A stretch of 64,000 nt of DNA from Clostridiaceae bacterium (GCA_910575795.1 CAJTGE010000007.1:62826-126825), one strand, 5' to 3'. Numbered from the stretch's first letter, positions 53,304 to 62,444 are shown. Notes: a model not told the origin generated them from the sequence alone. Numbers and translations are program-made.

Positions 53304-55209
53304 CAGGAACCGGGGCGCGCCGCTGGAGAGGAGGCGTCCTGCAGGCAGAGGCGCTTCGCCGGGGGCGGACGTCCCGTCAGGCAGAGGCGCTTCGTCAGGA
53401 GCGGGCGTCCCGTCGGGCAGGGGCGCTTCGTCAGGAGCGGGCGTCCCGTCGGGCAGGGGCGCTTCGTCAGGAGCGGGCGTCCCGTCGGGCAGGGGCGCTT
53501 CGTCAGGAAGGAGCGTTCCGGCGCAGGAGCGTTTCGGCGGGAGCGATGCGGGACGGGCGAAAAAGAGGCGCAAAAAGGAGACGGATTTTGTAGTACAGGG
53601 CAGTATTCTCGCCGTGGCAGGCATTATTGTCCGCCTGATCGGCATCCTGTACCGGGTTCCCATGACGAACATCATCGGGGACGAAGGGATGGGCTATTAC
53701 TCGACGGCGTTTAATGTATACAATATTATGCTGATTCTTTCCTCGTACAGCCTTCCCCTGGCTGTGTCGAAGATGGTGGCGGGGCGCATGGCCAGAGGGC
53801 AGTACCGGAATGCGCTGCGCGTGTTTAAGGCGGCCCTTTTGTATGCCACTGTGGCAGGCGGGCTGGCCTGTTTCATTACGTGGCATTTTGCGGACTTTTT
53901 TGCGGACAGCGTGTTTAATACCCCGTTCTGCATCTATGCCTTAAAGACGCTGGCCCCCACGATCTGGATCATGGCGTATTTAGGCGTGCTGCGCGGTTTT
54001 TTCCAGGGGCACGGCACGATGATCCCGACCGCGCTGTCACAGATTTTTGAGCAGATCGCAAATGCAGTGATCAGCGTCGTGGCGGCGGGCGTGCTGTTTA
54101 AGATCGGACATGACTCGAACCTCGTTTACCATACAACCGGTTATCCCGAGGCGTTCGGCGCGGCGGGAGGCACGATCGGCACCGGGGCGGGCGCGCTGAC
54201 CGCGCTGTTTTTCAGCCTGATCCTGTTTCTCATGTATATCCCCATGTCGAGGAAGAAGGCTAAGAGGGAGCGCAGGCGGAGACTGGATTCCTACGGTTCC
54301 ATCACAATAACGTTCTTTATGACCGTGGCCCCGGTTATATTAAGCTCCGCGGTGTACAATATTAACGCCGTGGTTGACAACAGCATTATGGCCCACGGGA
54401 TGGAGGCCATGGGGCAGGGGGAGGAGTTCCTCTCCCTGTGGGGGATTTACAACAACAAATATATGCTTTTGGTGCATGTCCCCCTGGCGATGGCGAATTC
54501 GCTCGCCTCGTCCCTGATTCCGTCCCTGTCAGCGGCCATGGCGCGCTCGGATTATGAGGCGGTTTTGAATAAGGCGGGCATGGTGATCCGCGTCGCAATG
54601 CTGATCGCTATTCCGTCAGCCGTGGGCCTGGCGGTCCTGGCAGCGCCAATCAACCAGCTTTTGTTTCACAGCGGGGATCACACAGAGGCAGTCCGCATGC
54701 TGGCCGTGGGCTCGTCGGCTGTGGTGTTCCTGTCGCTTTCCACGGTCAGCAACGCGATCTTACAGGGCATTAACCATATGGCGGTGCCGGTCCGGAACGC
54801 CTTTATCGCCCTGGTGATCCATGTGGCGGCGCTGTACGTGTTCCTGATGGTGTTTAAGCTTGGCATTTACAGCGTGGTGTATGCGAATATGTTGTTTGCG
54901 TTCCTGATGTGCTTTCTGAATGCGATGTCCATCCGCGGCTATCTGGGGTACCGGCAGGAGATTAAGAAAACGTTTTTCCTGCCCGCCGTATCGTCGGCCC
55001 TGATGGGCGCATGCGCGTACGGAGTGTACCGCGGGATGGCGCTGGTTCTTAAGAACAGCCTTGCGGCGACCGCAGTCGCCGTGGCGGCGGCTGTGCTGGC
55101 GTACGGGGTGCTGCTGGTGAGGCTTAAGTGCGTGGAGGAAGAGGAGCTTTATGCCATGCCGAAAGGGAAGAAGATCCTCAAGGTGTGCAGGAAGCTGCGG
55201 CTGATGTAG
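53287..55209 (+). CDS. SpoVB/MurJ-type polysaccharide flippase with repeat-rich N-terminus
   Basis: 640 residues. From about residue 98 it is a 14-segment MOP-family transporter (FVVQGSILAVAGIIVRLIGI, YRVPMTNIIGDEGMGYYSTA, VLRGFFQGHGTMIPTALSQI), like stage V sporulation protein B and MurJ, which move lipid-linked wall precursors. The first 97 residues are unusual: Gly/Ser/Arg-rich repeats VPSGRGASSGAG in four units and a basic end (RAKKRRKKE) before the first membrane segment. ATG 53287 lies inside the end of the DUF3048 gene. The family role is sound. Whether it is spore-specific or general is open. Confidence 0.85.
   Translation: MENRHSRNRGAPLERRRPAGRGASPGADVPSGRGASSGAGVPSGRGASSGAGVPSGRGASSGAGVPSGRGASSGRSVPAQERFGGSDAGRAKKRRKKETDFVVQGSILAVAGIIVRLIGILYRVPMTNIIGDEGMGYYSTAFNVYNIMLILSSYSLPLAVSKMVAGRMARGQYRNALRVFKAALLYATVAGGLACFITWHFADFFADSVFNTPFCIYALKTLAPTIWIMAYLGVLRGFFQGHGTMIPTALSQIFEQIANAVISVVAAGVLFKIGHDSNLVYHTTGYPEAFGAAGGTIGTGAGALTALFFSLILFLMYIPMSRKKAKRERRRRLDSYGSITITFFMTVAPVILSSAVYNINAVVDNSIMAHGMEAMGQGEEFLSLWGIYNNKYMLLVHVPLAMANSLASSLIPSLSAAMARSDYEAVLNKAGMVIRVAMLIAIPSAVGLAVLAAPINQLLFHSGDHTEAVRMLAVGSSAVVFLSLSTVSNAILQGINHMAVPVRNAFIALVIHVAALYVFLMVFKLGIYSVVYANMLFAFLMCFLNAMSIRGYLGYRQEIKKTFFLPAVSSALMGACAYGVYRGMALVLKNSLAATAVAVAAAVLAYGVLLVRLKCVEEEELYAMPKGKKILKVCRKLRLM
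53371..53514. repeat. 36-bp coding repeat, four units
   Basis: Units start with GTCCCGTC at 53371, 53407, 53443 and 53479. Units 2 and 3 are nearly identical, and units 1 and 4 differ by a few bases. Each encodes VPSGRGASSG(A/R)(G/S). A coding minisatellite whose copy number would change only the cytoplasmic N-terminus. Confidence 0.85.
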
Positions 55210-55382
55210 GGGAGCATCCAATAGAGGATATTCCTGTCCGTCTATGCCAGACAAACATATTACAAGACTTTTGGCGAATGACGGATGTATGCCGGCGTTC
55301 CCTGTTTTGAACCCTTCCTGAGAAGCGGTTCCCTGTTTAAAATCTGGAAAAAAAGCAGATACTATGCTCAGGAGGTAATTCC

Positions 55383-55763
55383 ATGAAAAAGTATTATATC
55401 TGCTTTTTTATTCTGGCAGTTCTTTTGACGGCTTCGGCCCTCACGGGAGCGTATATCTGCTGGTATCAGCCCAAACAGGCGAATCCGGTTCCCAGCGAGA
55501 TTCTGGAGACGGAATTTGTGCCGGAGGACAACGCGGTTATCAATCAGGAGCAGGTGGAGAAGCGGGAGGAAGAGGGGACATACTGTCTGGCGGCGGAGGA
55601 CGGCTTTCTGCTGGTGTTTGTCGATGAGAGAAGTAATGTATGCCTGGATACCCATATGCCGCTGTCGGAATTTCCGGTGGAAGAGCAGGAAAAGCTGATG
55701 GAGGGCATCTGGTTTCCGACCATGATGGAGGTCCTGAATTATCTGGAATCGTATACGAGCTAA
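55383..55763 (+). CDS. Small anchored protein, function unknown (BofC-like layout)
   Basis: 126 residues. One N-terminal hydrophobic segment (YYICFFILAVLLTASALTGA), an acidic linker, and a small domain EGTYCLAAEDGFLLVFVDER with VEEQEKLMEGIWFPTMMEVL. Part of the layout recalls BofC-like spore proteins, but I do not rely on that. ATG 55383 follows CAGGAGGT. It stands alone between the flippase and oxidoreductase genes. Confidence 0.6.
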   Translation: MKKYYICFFILAVLLTASALTGAYICWYQPKQANPVPSEILETEFVPEDNAVINQEQVEKREEEGTYCLAAEDGFLLVFVDERSNVCLDTHMPLSEFPVEEQEKLMEGIWFPTMMEVLNYLESYTS

Positions 55764-55843
55764 AACCGGCGCTCTGGCGCGCGGGAATATACGGGAGGGG
55801 ATGGTCCGGGCTGTCCGGAGGATCCCGGGAGGAGTAACAGGGG

Positions 55844-57097
55844 ATGAAAAAACAGGTAGTGGTGATCGGGGCCGGCGCGTCGGGGATGACGGCGGCGATC
55901 TTTGCGGCGCGGGCCGGGGCTGAGACGACGCTTTTGGAGCACAGGGACCGGCCGGGCAAGAAGCTTCTGTCCACCGGGAACGGAAAATGCAATCTGTCGA
56001 ACCGCCGGCTGGAGGCCCAATGCTACAGGAGCGGCGATCCCGGGTTTCCGATGGAGGTGATCCGGGGATTTCCGCTGAAACGTACGCTGGATTTCTTTGA
56101 GGGCCTGGGCGTCGTGGTTAAGGACCGGGACGGGTATCTCTATCCCCGGTCCGGACAGGCGTCCTCGGTTGCGGAGGTGTTAAGGCGCGGTCTCCGGGAC
56201 AGCGGGGTCTGTCTGGAGACGAATTGTAATGTCCGCGGAGTGCGGACATCCGGGGAGGCCGCGGCGGGGCATTTTGCGGTTTTGACAGACGCCGGGATGC
56301 TTGAAGCCGACGCGGTCATCCTGGCATGCGGGTCGAAGGCGGCTCCGGCGACGGGATCGGACGGGAGCGGATATGGCCTGGCAGAGAGCCTGGGGCATAC
56401 GATCATAAAGCCGCTGCCGGCCCTGGTCCAGCTTCGCTGCAGGGAGAACTTTTATAAGCAGATCGCAGGGATCCGCATCGAGGCGGGGGTTTCCCTCTGG
56501 AGCGGGGGAGAGCGGCTCGCTGAGGATCAGGGGGAGGTGCAGCTTACGGATTACGGGATTTCCGGGATCCCGGTCTTTCAGATCAGCCGCTTTGCGGCGC
56601 GGGCGCTGGATGAAAAGAAAAAAGTCACGGCCCGGATTGATTTTTTCCCGGGCATGCCGGAAAGCCGGGTCCGCGATATGCTGCGGGAGCGCGCCGCGCG
56701 CCGTCCGCAGGGGGCCATGGAGGAATTTTTTACAGGATGGCTGCCGGATAAGCTTTCGAGGTTCTTTTTAAAATATCTGGGCATCAGGGGGGAGCGGCCG
56801 GCCTCTTCGCTGTCAAAGCGGGAGCTTAAGGCCCTGGCGGGGGTCATCAGGGCGTTTGAAACCGAGATCGCGGCCGTGAACTCCTTTGATCATGCGCAGG
56901 TGTGCTGCGGGGGCGTGGATGTGCGGGAGGTTTCATCCCGGTCCATGGAATCCAAAAAGCAAAAGGGGCTGTATCTGGCGGGGGAGCTGCTGGATGTGGA
57001 CGGGATCTGCGGGGGATATAACTTACAGTTTGCCTGGAGCAGCGGGGCGATCGCCGGGATGCATGCGGGTGTGTGGGGGAGAGGGGTGAAAACATGA
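55844..57097 (+). CDS. HI0933-family (BaiN/YhiN-like) FAD oxidoreductase
   Basis: 417 residues. Rossmann start VVVIGAGASGMTAAIFAARA, then RPGKKLLSTGNGKCNLSNRR, the family signature, DADAVILACGSKAAPATGSD-type segment, and C-terminal GLYLAGELLDVDGICGGYNL. Binds FAD and reduces an unknown substrate; relatives include BaiN of bile-acid dehydroxylation, but this family is wide and no such pathway is seen here. Overlaps the next gene by 4 bases. Confidence 0.88.
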   Translation: MKKQVVVIGAGASGMTAAIFAARAGAETTLLEHRDRPGKKLLSTGNGKCNLSNRRLEAQCYRSGDPGFPMEVIRGFPLKRTLDFFEGLGVVVKDRDGYLYPRSGQASSVAEVLRRGLRDSGVCLETNCNVRGVRTSGEAAAGHFAVLTDAGMLEADAVILACGSKAAPATGSDGSGYGLAESLGHTIIKPLPALVQLRCRENFYKQIAGIRIEAGVSLWSGGERLAEDQGEVQLTDYGISGIPVFQISRFAARALDEKKKVTARIDFFPGMPESRVRDMLRERAARRPQGAMEEFFTGWLPDKLSRFFLKYLGIRGERPASSLSKRELKALAGVIRAFETEIAAVNSFDHAQVCCGGVDVREVSSRSMESKKQKGLYLAGELLDVDGICGGYNLQFAWSSGAIAGMHAGVWGRGVKT

Positions 57098-57627
57098 ATG
57101 CGCTGAAAAAAGAGGCCGGATATACAATTGAAGCGATTTATGCCCTGCCGGACGGAGTGCGCGCGGAACTGATTGACGGACAGATGTATTACATGGCGCC
57201 CCCAGGCAGAACGCATCAGCGGATTTCCGGTTATCTGCACAATGAAATTTATAACTATATCAGGGCACAGGGCGGGGCGTGTGAGATTTATGCGGCGCCT
57301 TTTGCCGTATTTTTAGATGATGACGAGCATACGTACATAGAACCCGATCTCTCCGTCATCTGCGATCGCTCTAAATTAGACGAAAGAGGCTGCCATGGGG
57401 CCCCGGACTGGGTGATCGAGATTGTTTCACCCGGCAGTAAACCGAGGGACTATTTTACAAAGCTTTTTAAATACCGTGCCGCCGGAGTCCGGGAGTATTG
57501 GATTGTGGATCCGGCGAAGGAGCTTATCATGGCGTATTGGTTTGAGCAGGAGACAATGGAGCAATATTCGTTCGGGGAAGATATTCCAGCGGGAATCTTT
57601 CAGGATTTTTCTATAAAAATACATTAA
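57094..57627 (+). CDS. Uma2-family (DUF820) putative nuclease
   Basis: 177 residues from ATG 57094 (overlap ACATGA with the upstream stop). PD-(D/E)XK-type core: AELIDGQMYYMAPPGRTHQR, HTYIEPDLSVICDRSKLDE with the metal Asp, PDWVIEIVSPGSKPRDYFTK with the E-x-VSP motif, and YRAAGVREYWIVDPAKELI. Common as a lone gene of unknown target. Nuclease activity is assumed from the family. Confidence 0.85.
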   Translation: MNALKKEAGYTIEAIYALPDGVRAELIDGQMYYMAPPGRTHQRISGYLHNEIYNYIRAQGGACEIYAAPFAVFLDDDEHTYIEPDLSVICDRSKLDERGCHGAPDWVIEIVSPGSKPRDYFTKLFKYRAAGVREYWIVDPAKELIMAYWFEQETMEQYSFGEDIPAGIFQDFSIKIH

Positions 57628-57645
57628 CAGCAGAAAGAGTGGAGT

Positions 57646-59259
57646 ATGATACGGATTAATCAGCTTAAGCTTCCGGTCGGGCATACGGAAGCGGAATTTC
57701 GGAAAAAAGCGGCGAAGATGATGAGAGTCCCGTTAAGCGGCATCGTTTCTCTGACGCCGGTGCGCCAGTCTCTGGACGCGCGCAAAAAGCCGGATCTGTA
57801 TTACATTTATACAGTGGATGCGGCAGTGGCCGGCGCAGAGACGGAGATCATAAAGCGGGCCCGGAATATGAATGTCATGATCCATAAGGAGACGGAGTAC
57901 CGTTTCCCGGAGCGGGGGAAGGAGGCGCTTTTCCACCGCCCGGTGATCGCGGGCTTTGGGCCGGCGGGGATGTTCTGCGGGCTGATGCTGGCGCGGGCCG
58001 GGTACTGCCCGCTGATTTTAGAGCGCGGCGAGGATGTGGATGAGCGGACGAAGCGGGTGCGCGCGTTTTGGGAAGGCGGTCCTCTGGCGCCGGAATCGAA
58101 TGTGCAGTTCGGCGAGGGCGGCGCGGGAACCTTTTCGGACGGGAAGCTGAATACGCTGGTCAGGGATCCGGGCGGCCGGAACCGCAAGATTCTGGAGACG
58201 CTGGCCTGGGCCGGAGCGGATCCGGCGATTCTCTATATGAGCAAGCCGCATGTGGGAACGGATGTGCTGCGCGGGGCGGTGAAGCAGATCCGGGAGGAGA
58301 TCCTGCGCCTGGGCGGGGAGATCCGCTTTCGCGCCAGGTTGGAGGATATCCACGAGGAGGCCGGGCGTCTGGTGTCTGTGGAAGTTTGCACAGAGGGGAT
58401 ATCCGGGCGCGAGCGCATACAGACCGGCGCGCTGATTCTGGCGATTGGCCACAGCGCGCGCGATACGTTTGCCATGCTGGCCCAAAAGGATCTGGATATA
58501 CAGCCAAAGGCGTTTGCCGTGGGGCTGCGCATCCAGCATCCCCAGAGCCAGATCAACCTCTCGCAGTACGGCCGGGAGGCTGTGGACGGGCTGGGGGCCG
58601 CAAGCTATAAGCTGACGAGGACCGTGCAGTCCGGGCGCGGCGTGTATTCCTTCTGCATGTGTCCCGGAGGCTTTGTGGTAAACGCTTCCTCGGAGCAGGG
58701 CCGTGTGGCGGTAAATGGCATGAGCAACCATGACCGGGCCGGGGAGAATGCGAACAGCGCCCTGATTGTGACCGTGACGCCAAAGGACTTTCCGGATCAG
58801 ACGGCGCTCGGGGGCGTGCGTTTCCAGCAGCGTCTGGAGGAAGCGGCGTTTCGCTGCGGCGCGGGAAAGATCCCGGTCCAGCTTTACGGCGATTTCCGGG
58901 CAGGCCGTGTATCCGGGGCGTTTGGGGATGTTAAGCCGGCGATTCTGGGCGGCTTTTCTTTCGGAAATTTGCGGGAGACGCTTCCGGAGGAGATAAGCGG
59001 CGCGCTTATCGAGGCCGTTGATTATTTTGGAAGCGTGATACAGGGCTTTGACCGGGAGGACGCAATCCTGGCGGGAGTGGAGAGCCGTACATCCTCTCCG
59101 CTGCGCATCCTGCGCGACCGCGGAATGGAGAGTAAAATAAACGGCCTGTACCCCTGCGGTGAGGGGGCCGGCTATGCGGGCGGAATCATGTCCGCCGCCA
59201 TGGACGGGATGCGGGCGGCGGAGGCGCTTGTTTCCAGGTATTATCCGGCCTATGTGTAG
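57646..59259 (+). CDS. NAD(P)/FAD-dependent dehydrogenase (COG2509 type)
   Basis: 537 residues. N-terminal ferredoxin-like region (INQLKLPVGHTEAEFRKKAA), then FAD site IAGFGPAGMFCGLMLARAGY, FGEGGAGTFSDGKLNTLVRD, and late EGAGYAGGIMSAAMDGMRAA. The order fits the uncharacterised FAD dehydrogenase family (COG2509) of Clostridia. Substrate unknown. ATG 57646 follows AAAGAGTGGAG. Confidence 0.85.
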   Translation: MIRINQLKLPVGHTEAEFRKKAAKMMRVPLSGIVSLTPVRQSLDARKKPDLYYIYTVDAAVAGAETEIIKRARNMNVMIHKETEYRFPERGKEALFHRPVIAGFGPAGMFCGLMLARAGYCPLILERGEDVDERTKRVRAFWEGGPLAPESNVQFGEGGAGTFSDGKLNTLVRDPGGRNRKILETLAWAGADPAILYMSKPHVGTDVLRGAVKQIREEILRLGGEIRFRARLEDIHEEAGRLVSVEVCTEGISGRERIQTGALILAIGHSARDTFAMLAQKDLDIQPKAFAVGLRIQHPQSQINLSQYGREAVDGLGAASYKLTRTVQSGRGVYSFCMCPGGFVVNASSEQGRVAVNGMSNHDRAGENANSALIVTVTPKDFPDQTALGGVRFQQRLEEAAFRCGAGKIPVQLYGDFRAGRVSGAFGDVKPAILGGFSFGNLRETLPEEISGALIEAVDYFGSVIQGFDREDAILAGVESRTSSPLRILRDRGMESKINGLYPCGEGAGYAGGIMSAAMDGMRAAEALVSRYYPAYV

Positions 59260-59302
59260 CGGCGCTGCGCCTCGTTTTTGCGGTTACAAGTTTGTTTTGC
59301 GC

Positions 59303-59327
59303 AACCGTTCAGAAGGTCTGAACGGTT
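59303..59327. repeat. GTTCAG/CTGAAC palindrome upstream of the DUF896 gene
   Basis: Perfect arms AACCGTTCAGA (59303-59313) and TCTGAACGGTT (59317-59327) with a 3-base loop. It stands 25 bases before the ATG of 59353, between two genes on the same strand, and no T-run follows. Confidence 0.65.
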
Positions 59328-59352
59328 CCTGTTTTGCAGAAGGGAGAAGAAC

Positions 59353-59580
59353 ATGATTACCAACGATCAGATCGATCGGATCAATGCGCTTTATCATAAG
59401 AGCAAGTCGCCGGAGGGACTTACGCCGGAGGAGAAGCAGGAGCAGGAAAGGCTCAGGAAGGACTATATCCAGGCGATCCGCGCGAGCCTGCGGGGAACTT
59501 TGAACAATATTTCCATTCAGGAAAAGGACGGGAGCGTCACGGATCTGGGGGAGAAGTATGGAAAAACAAGCGCTCCTTAA
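59353..59580 (+). CDS. DUF896 (YnzC-like) protein
   Basis: 75 residues: MITNDQIDRINALYHKSKSP, GLTPEEKQEQERLRKDYIQA and IRASLRGTLNNISIQEKDGS, the helical hairpin of DUF896. A small cytoplasmic protein of unknown role; the Bacillus homologue belongs to the SOS-linked yneA operon. The 3' end overlaps the next gene by 23 bases. Confidence 0.9.
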   Translation: MITNDQIDRINALYHKSKSPEGLTPEEKQEQERLRKDYIQAIRASLRGTLNNISIQEKDGSVTDLGEKYGKTSAP

Positions 59581-60217
59581 AGAGCAGGAGGCGCGGCTTA
59601 CGGGAACGAAAGTCCAGACATGCTCTAAGGAGGAGCTTCGCAGATGGATTCTCCGAAAGCGGGGCGGCCTGTCAGAGACGGAGAAGAGGAAATGGGATGC
59701 GGCGCTGTTTGAGCGGATCCGGGCGCTTGGCCTGCACGGGGCGGGAACCGTATACTGCTACGCGAGCGTGCGGGGCGAGGCGGGGACCGGGGCTTTGATT
59801 GACTGGTATTTATCAGAGGGCGTGCGGGTCGCCCTTCCCCGGACAGAGATACAGGGGGAGGAGAAGCGGATCCGGTTTTACTATATCCGCTCGCGCGCAG
59901 AGCTGGTGGCGGGGCGGTTTCATATCCCGGAGCCGCCGCCGGGGAGCGAGCGGGCAGAGGATCGGGCCGCTCCGGTTCTGACGCCGGGTCTGGCGTTTTC
60001 GGAGGACGGCTCCCGTCTGGGTTATGGAGGCGGATTTTATGACCGCTTTTTTGAGAGCGAACCGCGCCATCAGCGGATTGGCGTGTGCTATGGCTTTCAG
60101 GTGGTGAGGGCCATGGAGAGAAACGCGCATGACAGGAGGATGGACAGAGTGGCGGCGCCGGAGCGCTGGATTTTGGGGAACCGTTTGGGTGAGGAAGCGG
60201 CTGCGCAGGGGGGATAG
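59558..60217 (+). CDS. 5-formyltetrahydrofolate cyclo-ligase
   Basis: 219 residues. KEELRRWILRKRGGLSETEK at the start, VALPRTEIQGEEKRIRFYYI in the middle, then VLTPGLAFSEDGSRLGYGGG and FYDRFF, the ATP and folate binding signature. It converts 5-formyl-THF to 5,10-methenyl-THF with ATP. The tail after the VAAPERW-type end is a little longer than usual. Start ATG 59558 lies inside DUF896. Confidence 0.92.
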   Translation: MEKQALLKEQEARLTGTKVQTCSKEELRRWILRKRGGLSETEKRKWDAALFERIRALGLHGAGTVYCYASVRGEAGTGALIDWYLSEGVRVALPRTEIQGEEKRIRFYYIRSRAELVAGRFHIPEPPPGSERAEDRAAPVLTPGLAFSEDGSRLGYGGGFYDRFFESEPRHQRIGVCYGFQVVRAMERNAHDRRMDRVAAPERWILGNRLGEEAAAQGG

Positions 60218-60220
60218 AGG

Positions 60221-60901
60221 ATGTTTTTTCTGTCATTAACGGAATGGACGCTTAGGAATGTGATACTTCGGATCGTGCTTGCCCTTGTGCTGGGCTCGGT
60301 GATTGGGATCGACCGGGGCGCAAAGAAGCGGGGCGGGGGCGCGAGGATGGATGCGGCCGTGTGCCTGGGCGCGGCGACGGTGATGCTGACCGCCCAGTAT
60401 ATGTACCGCGCGTTTCCGGGAGCTGTGGATCTGTCAAGGATGGCCGCTCAGGTGATCAGCGGCATCGGCTTTCTGGGAGCGGGATCCATCATTGTCTCCG
60501 GGCATCAGATCAAGGGACTGACCTCTGCGGCCAGCATATGGACCTGCGCCTGTATCGGGCTTGCGGTGGGCATCGGATTTATCGACGGGGCGGTGATCAT
60601 TACAGGGATCCTCCTCATGGTGCTCCATATCCTTCCCATGATAGAGAAACGGATCTATCAGTGGTCGAGGTATGTGACGCTGTACATCGAGTCGGACCGG
60701 AACCGGACCGCGGCTATGCTCTTACATAAACTGCGCTCGGACGGCTGCACGGTGGATATGTATGATGTGGACAAATCCAGGGCGGAAGGGCAGTCCTTCA
60801 CGATCCTTATTACGGTCCGGATTCCGGCGCGGATGAAGAAAGGGGAATACTTAAAAGAGCTGGAGCATCTGGAAGGGGTTTTATTTGTGGATGCGCTTTA
60901 A
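60221..60901 (+). CDS. MgtC/SapB-family membrane protein
   Basis: 226 residues. Hydrophobic N-terminal half with family motifs LVLGSVIGIDRGAKKRGGGA, RMDAAVCLGAATVMLTAQY, VISGIGFLGAGSIIVSGHQI and KGLTSAASIWTCACIGLAVG, then a soluble ACT-like C-terminal domain (VDMYDVDKSRAEGQSFTILI). Linked to magnesium limitation in other bacteria. Starts 4 bases after the cyclo-ligase stop. Confidence 0.92.
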   Translation: MFFLSLTEWTLRNVILRIVLALVLGSVIGIDRGAKKRGGGARMDAAVCLGAATVMLTAQYMYRAFPGAVDLSRMAAQVISGIGFLGAGSIIVSGHQIKGLTSAASIWTCACIGLAVGIGFIDGAVIITGILLMVLHILPMIEKRIYQWSRYVTLYIESDRNRTAAMLLHKLRSDGCTVDMYDVDKSRAEGQSFTILITVRIPARMKKGEYLKELEHLEGVLFVDAL

Positions 60902-60996
60902 AGCGGCGAGCCTGCTGAGGCAGGGAGACGGGCCTTGCCACCCAGGAAGATTTATGGTAAGATAAGCACAGTCAGGATCGTCCGCATATGGCGTAC

Positions 60997-61161
60997 TAGT
61001 ACAGCATTGCCTAAATTCCAGTGAATAAATCACTCGCTATCAGCGCCCTCTGCACGCCTGCGAAGCTAGACGTAGGCGCCACTACGCCGTCGCTTCGCAG
61101 ACGCACAGATGACACCGATATCAAGCAATGTATTCACTGAAATTTAAGCAACGCTGTACTA
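60997..61161. repeat. 165-bp MITE-like element
   Basis: 31-base ends (60997-61027 and 61131-61161) are inverted repeats with four mismatches (TAGTACAGCATTGCCTAAAT against TAGTACAGCGTTGCTTAAAT). The middle holds another stem (GCCTGCGAAGC / GCTTCGCAGAC). It lies in the 385-base gap between mgtC and the LUD gene, which holds no protein gene. No transposase. Confidence 0.75.
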
Positions 61162-61181
61162 GAGCAGATGAAATGTTCACC

Positions 61182-61219
61182 CCGGACAGGCGGCCCGCTT
61201 CACCAGCGGGCCAGTCCGG
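61182..61219. promoter_or_regulatory. GC-rich hairpin ahead of the LUD gene
   Basis: CCGGAC and GGCCCGC arms (61182-61198) pair with GCGGGCC and GTCCGG (61206-61219), followed by CGTCATAAAAAATTTT. It could be a terminator read on the plus strand or a leader structure of the LUD gene 66 bases on. Confidence 0.5.
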
Positions 61220-61285
61220 CGTCATAAAAAATTTTGGGGAAAGGAAGCCGGACTGTGTACCGCAGCGTCCGGCAGGGAGAGAAAG

Positions 61286-61882
61286 ATGGATCAGGAATTA
61301 CTGAAGAAGAACTTTGAAGGCCATGGATTTAAGACCTCATTTTTCCGCACAAAGGAAGCGGCGGCCGAATACTTAGCCTCCGGGATTGAGGGAAAGCGGG
61401 TCGCGATGGGCGGCAGCATGACCTTAAAGGAGATGGGGATTTATGAACTTTTGGAGAAGAAAAACGAGGTGATCTGGCATTGGGTTACGCCTGGGGAAGC
61501 GGCGCTCAAAAAGGCCAGGGAGGCGCAGATTTATCTGACGAGCGCCAATGCCGCCTCTGAGACAGGGGAGCTGGTCAATATAGACGGGACGGGAAACCGT
61601 GTTTCGCAGACCGTGTTTGGGCCGGAGAAGACGTATTTTATTATCGGAAAGAATAAGATCTGCACCGGGTTTGGAACGGCTCTGTGGCGGGCGAAGAACG
61701 TCGCAGCGCCGAAGAATGCAGCGCGCCTTCAAGTTGCGACGCCCTGTGCCGCTGCGAATGGGGACAAATGCTATGACTGCAGCAGCCCGGAACGGATCTG
61801 CCGTTCCACAGTGATCATTGAGAGACCTTCAAAGGGGATGGAGGTGGAAGTGGTCTTTGTGGACGAGGATCTGGGCTATTGA
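61286..61882 (+). CDS. LUD-domain protein (lactate utilisation type)
   Basis: 198 residues. VAMGGSMTLKEMGIYELLEK, IYLTSANAASETGELVNIDG and a GTGNRVSQTVFGPEKTYFII segment are typical LUD (DUF162) features, and the end has a cysteine cluster (CAAANGDKCYDCSSPERICR). No LutA/LutB neighbours, so not a standard lut operon. Role unknown. ATG 61286 follows GGGAGAGAAAG. Confidence 0.85.
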   Translation: MDQELLKKNFEGHGFKTSFFRTKEAAAEYLASGIEGKRVAMGGSMTLKEMGIYELLEKKNEVIWHWVTPGEAALKKAREAQIYLTSANAASETGELVNIDGTGNRVSQTVFGPEKTYFIIGKNKICTGFGTALWRAKNVAAPKNAARLQVATPCAAANGDKCYDCSSPERICRSTVIIERPSKGMEVEVVFVDEDLGY

Positions 61883-61946
61883 TGCGCGCGCTTTTGACAG
61901 GGCGCGCGCAGATGAGGGATTCACAGGCAGCGGAGGATGGCAGCGC

Positions 61947-62369
61947 ATGAATATTTTGTTTTTTCTTACGCCCAAGAGCGAGGTGGCGTACATAAATTGC
62001 GATGATACCTTAAGCGAGGCTCTGGAAAAGATGGAGAGCCATCACTATGCGGCGGTGCCGCTTTTGAATCATCAGGGAAAATATATGGGGACTCTGACAG
62101 AGGGCGATTTGCTGTGGGGGCTTAAGAGCCTGTATGATTCCCAGAAGGATACAAGGCGCATCCGGATCACGGAGATTCCCAGGCGGCAGGATAACCAGCC
62201 GGTTTTGGCAGATGCGGCGATGGAAGATCTGCTCGAAAAGGTGATAAACCAGAATTTCGTGCCGGTGCTTGACGATCACAGATGCTTTATCGGAATCATT
62301 ACAAGAAAGGATGTCATTCGGTATCTCTGTAAAAAACAGCAGCCGTATACATTGGCGGAAAAACTGTAA
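61947..62369 (+). CDS. CBS-domain protein
   Basis: 140 residues from ATG 61947 behind GGAGG (61932-61936). Two CBS motifs: AYINCDDTLSEALEKMESHH with AAVPLLNHQGKYMGTLTEGD, and DAAMEDLLEKVINQNFVPVL with DDHRCFIGIITRKDVIRYLC. Such stand-alone pairs bind adenylates and act as energy sensors. Partner unknown. Confidence 0.9.
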   Translation: MNILFFLTPKSEVAYINCDDTLSEALEKMESHHYAAVPLLNHQGKYMGTLTEGDLLWGLKSLYDSQKDTRRIRITEIPRRQDNQPVLADAAMEDLLEKVINQNFVPVLDDHRCFIGIITRKDVIRYLCKKQQPYTLAEKL

Positions 62370-62397
62370 AAGAGTACGGTTCTGTTTTTGATTTGCC

Positions 62398-62444
62398 GCA
62401 GCCGGGCAGGAGAATAGCGTTTCTCCCTGCCCGGCTGCTTTTTT
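62398..62444 (+). terminator. Terminator after the CBS gene
   Basis: GCAGCCGGGCAGG (62398-62410) pairs with CCTGCCCGGCTGC (62426-62438), followed by six Ts. Strong intrinsic terminator. Confidence 0.88.
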
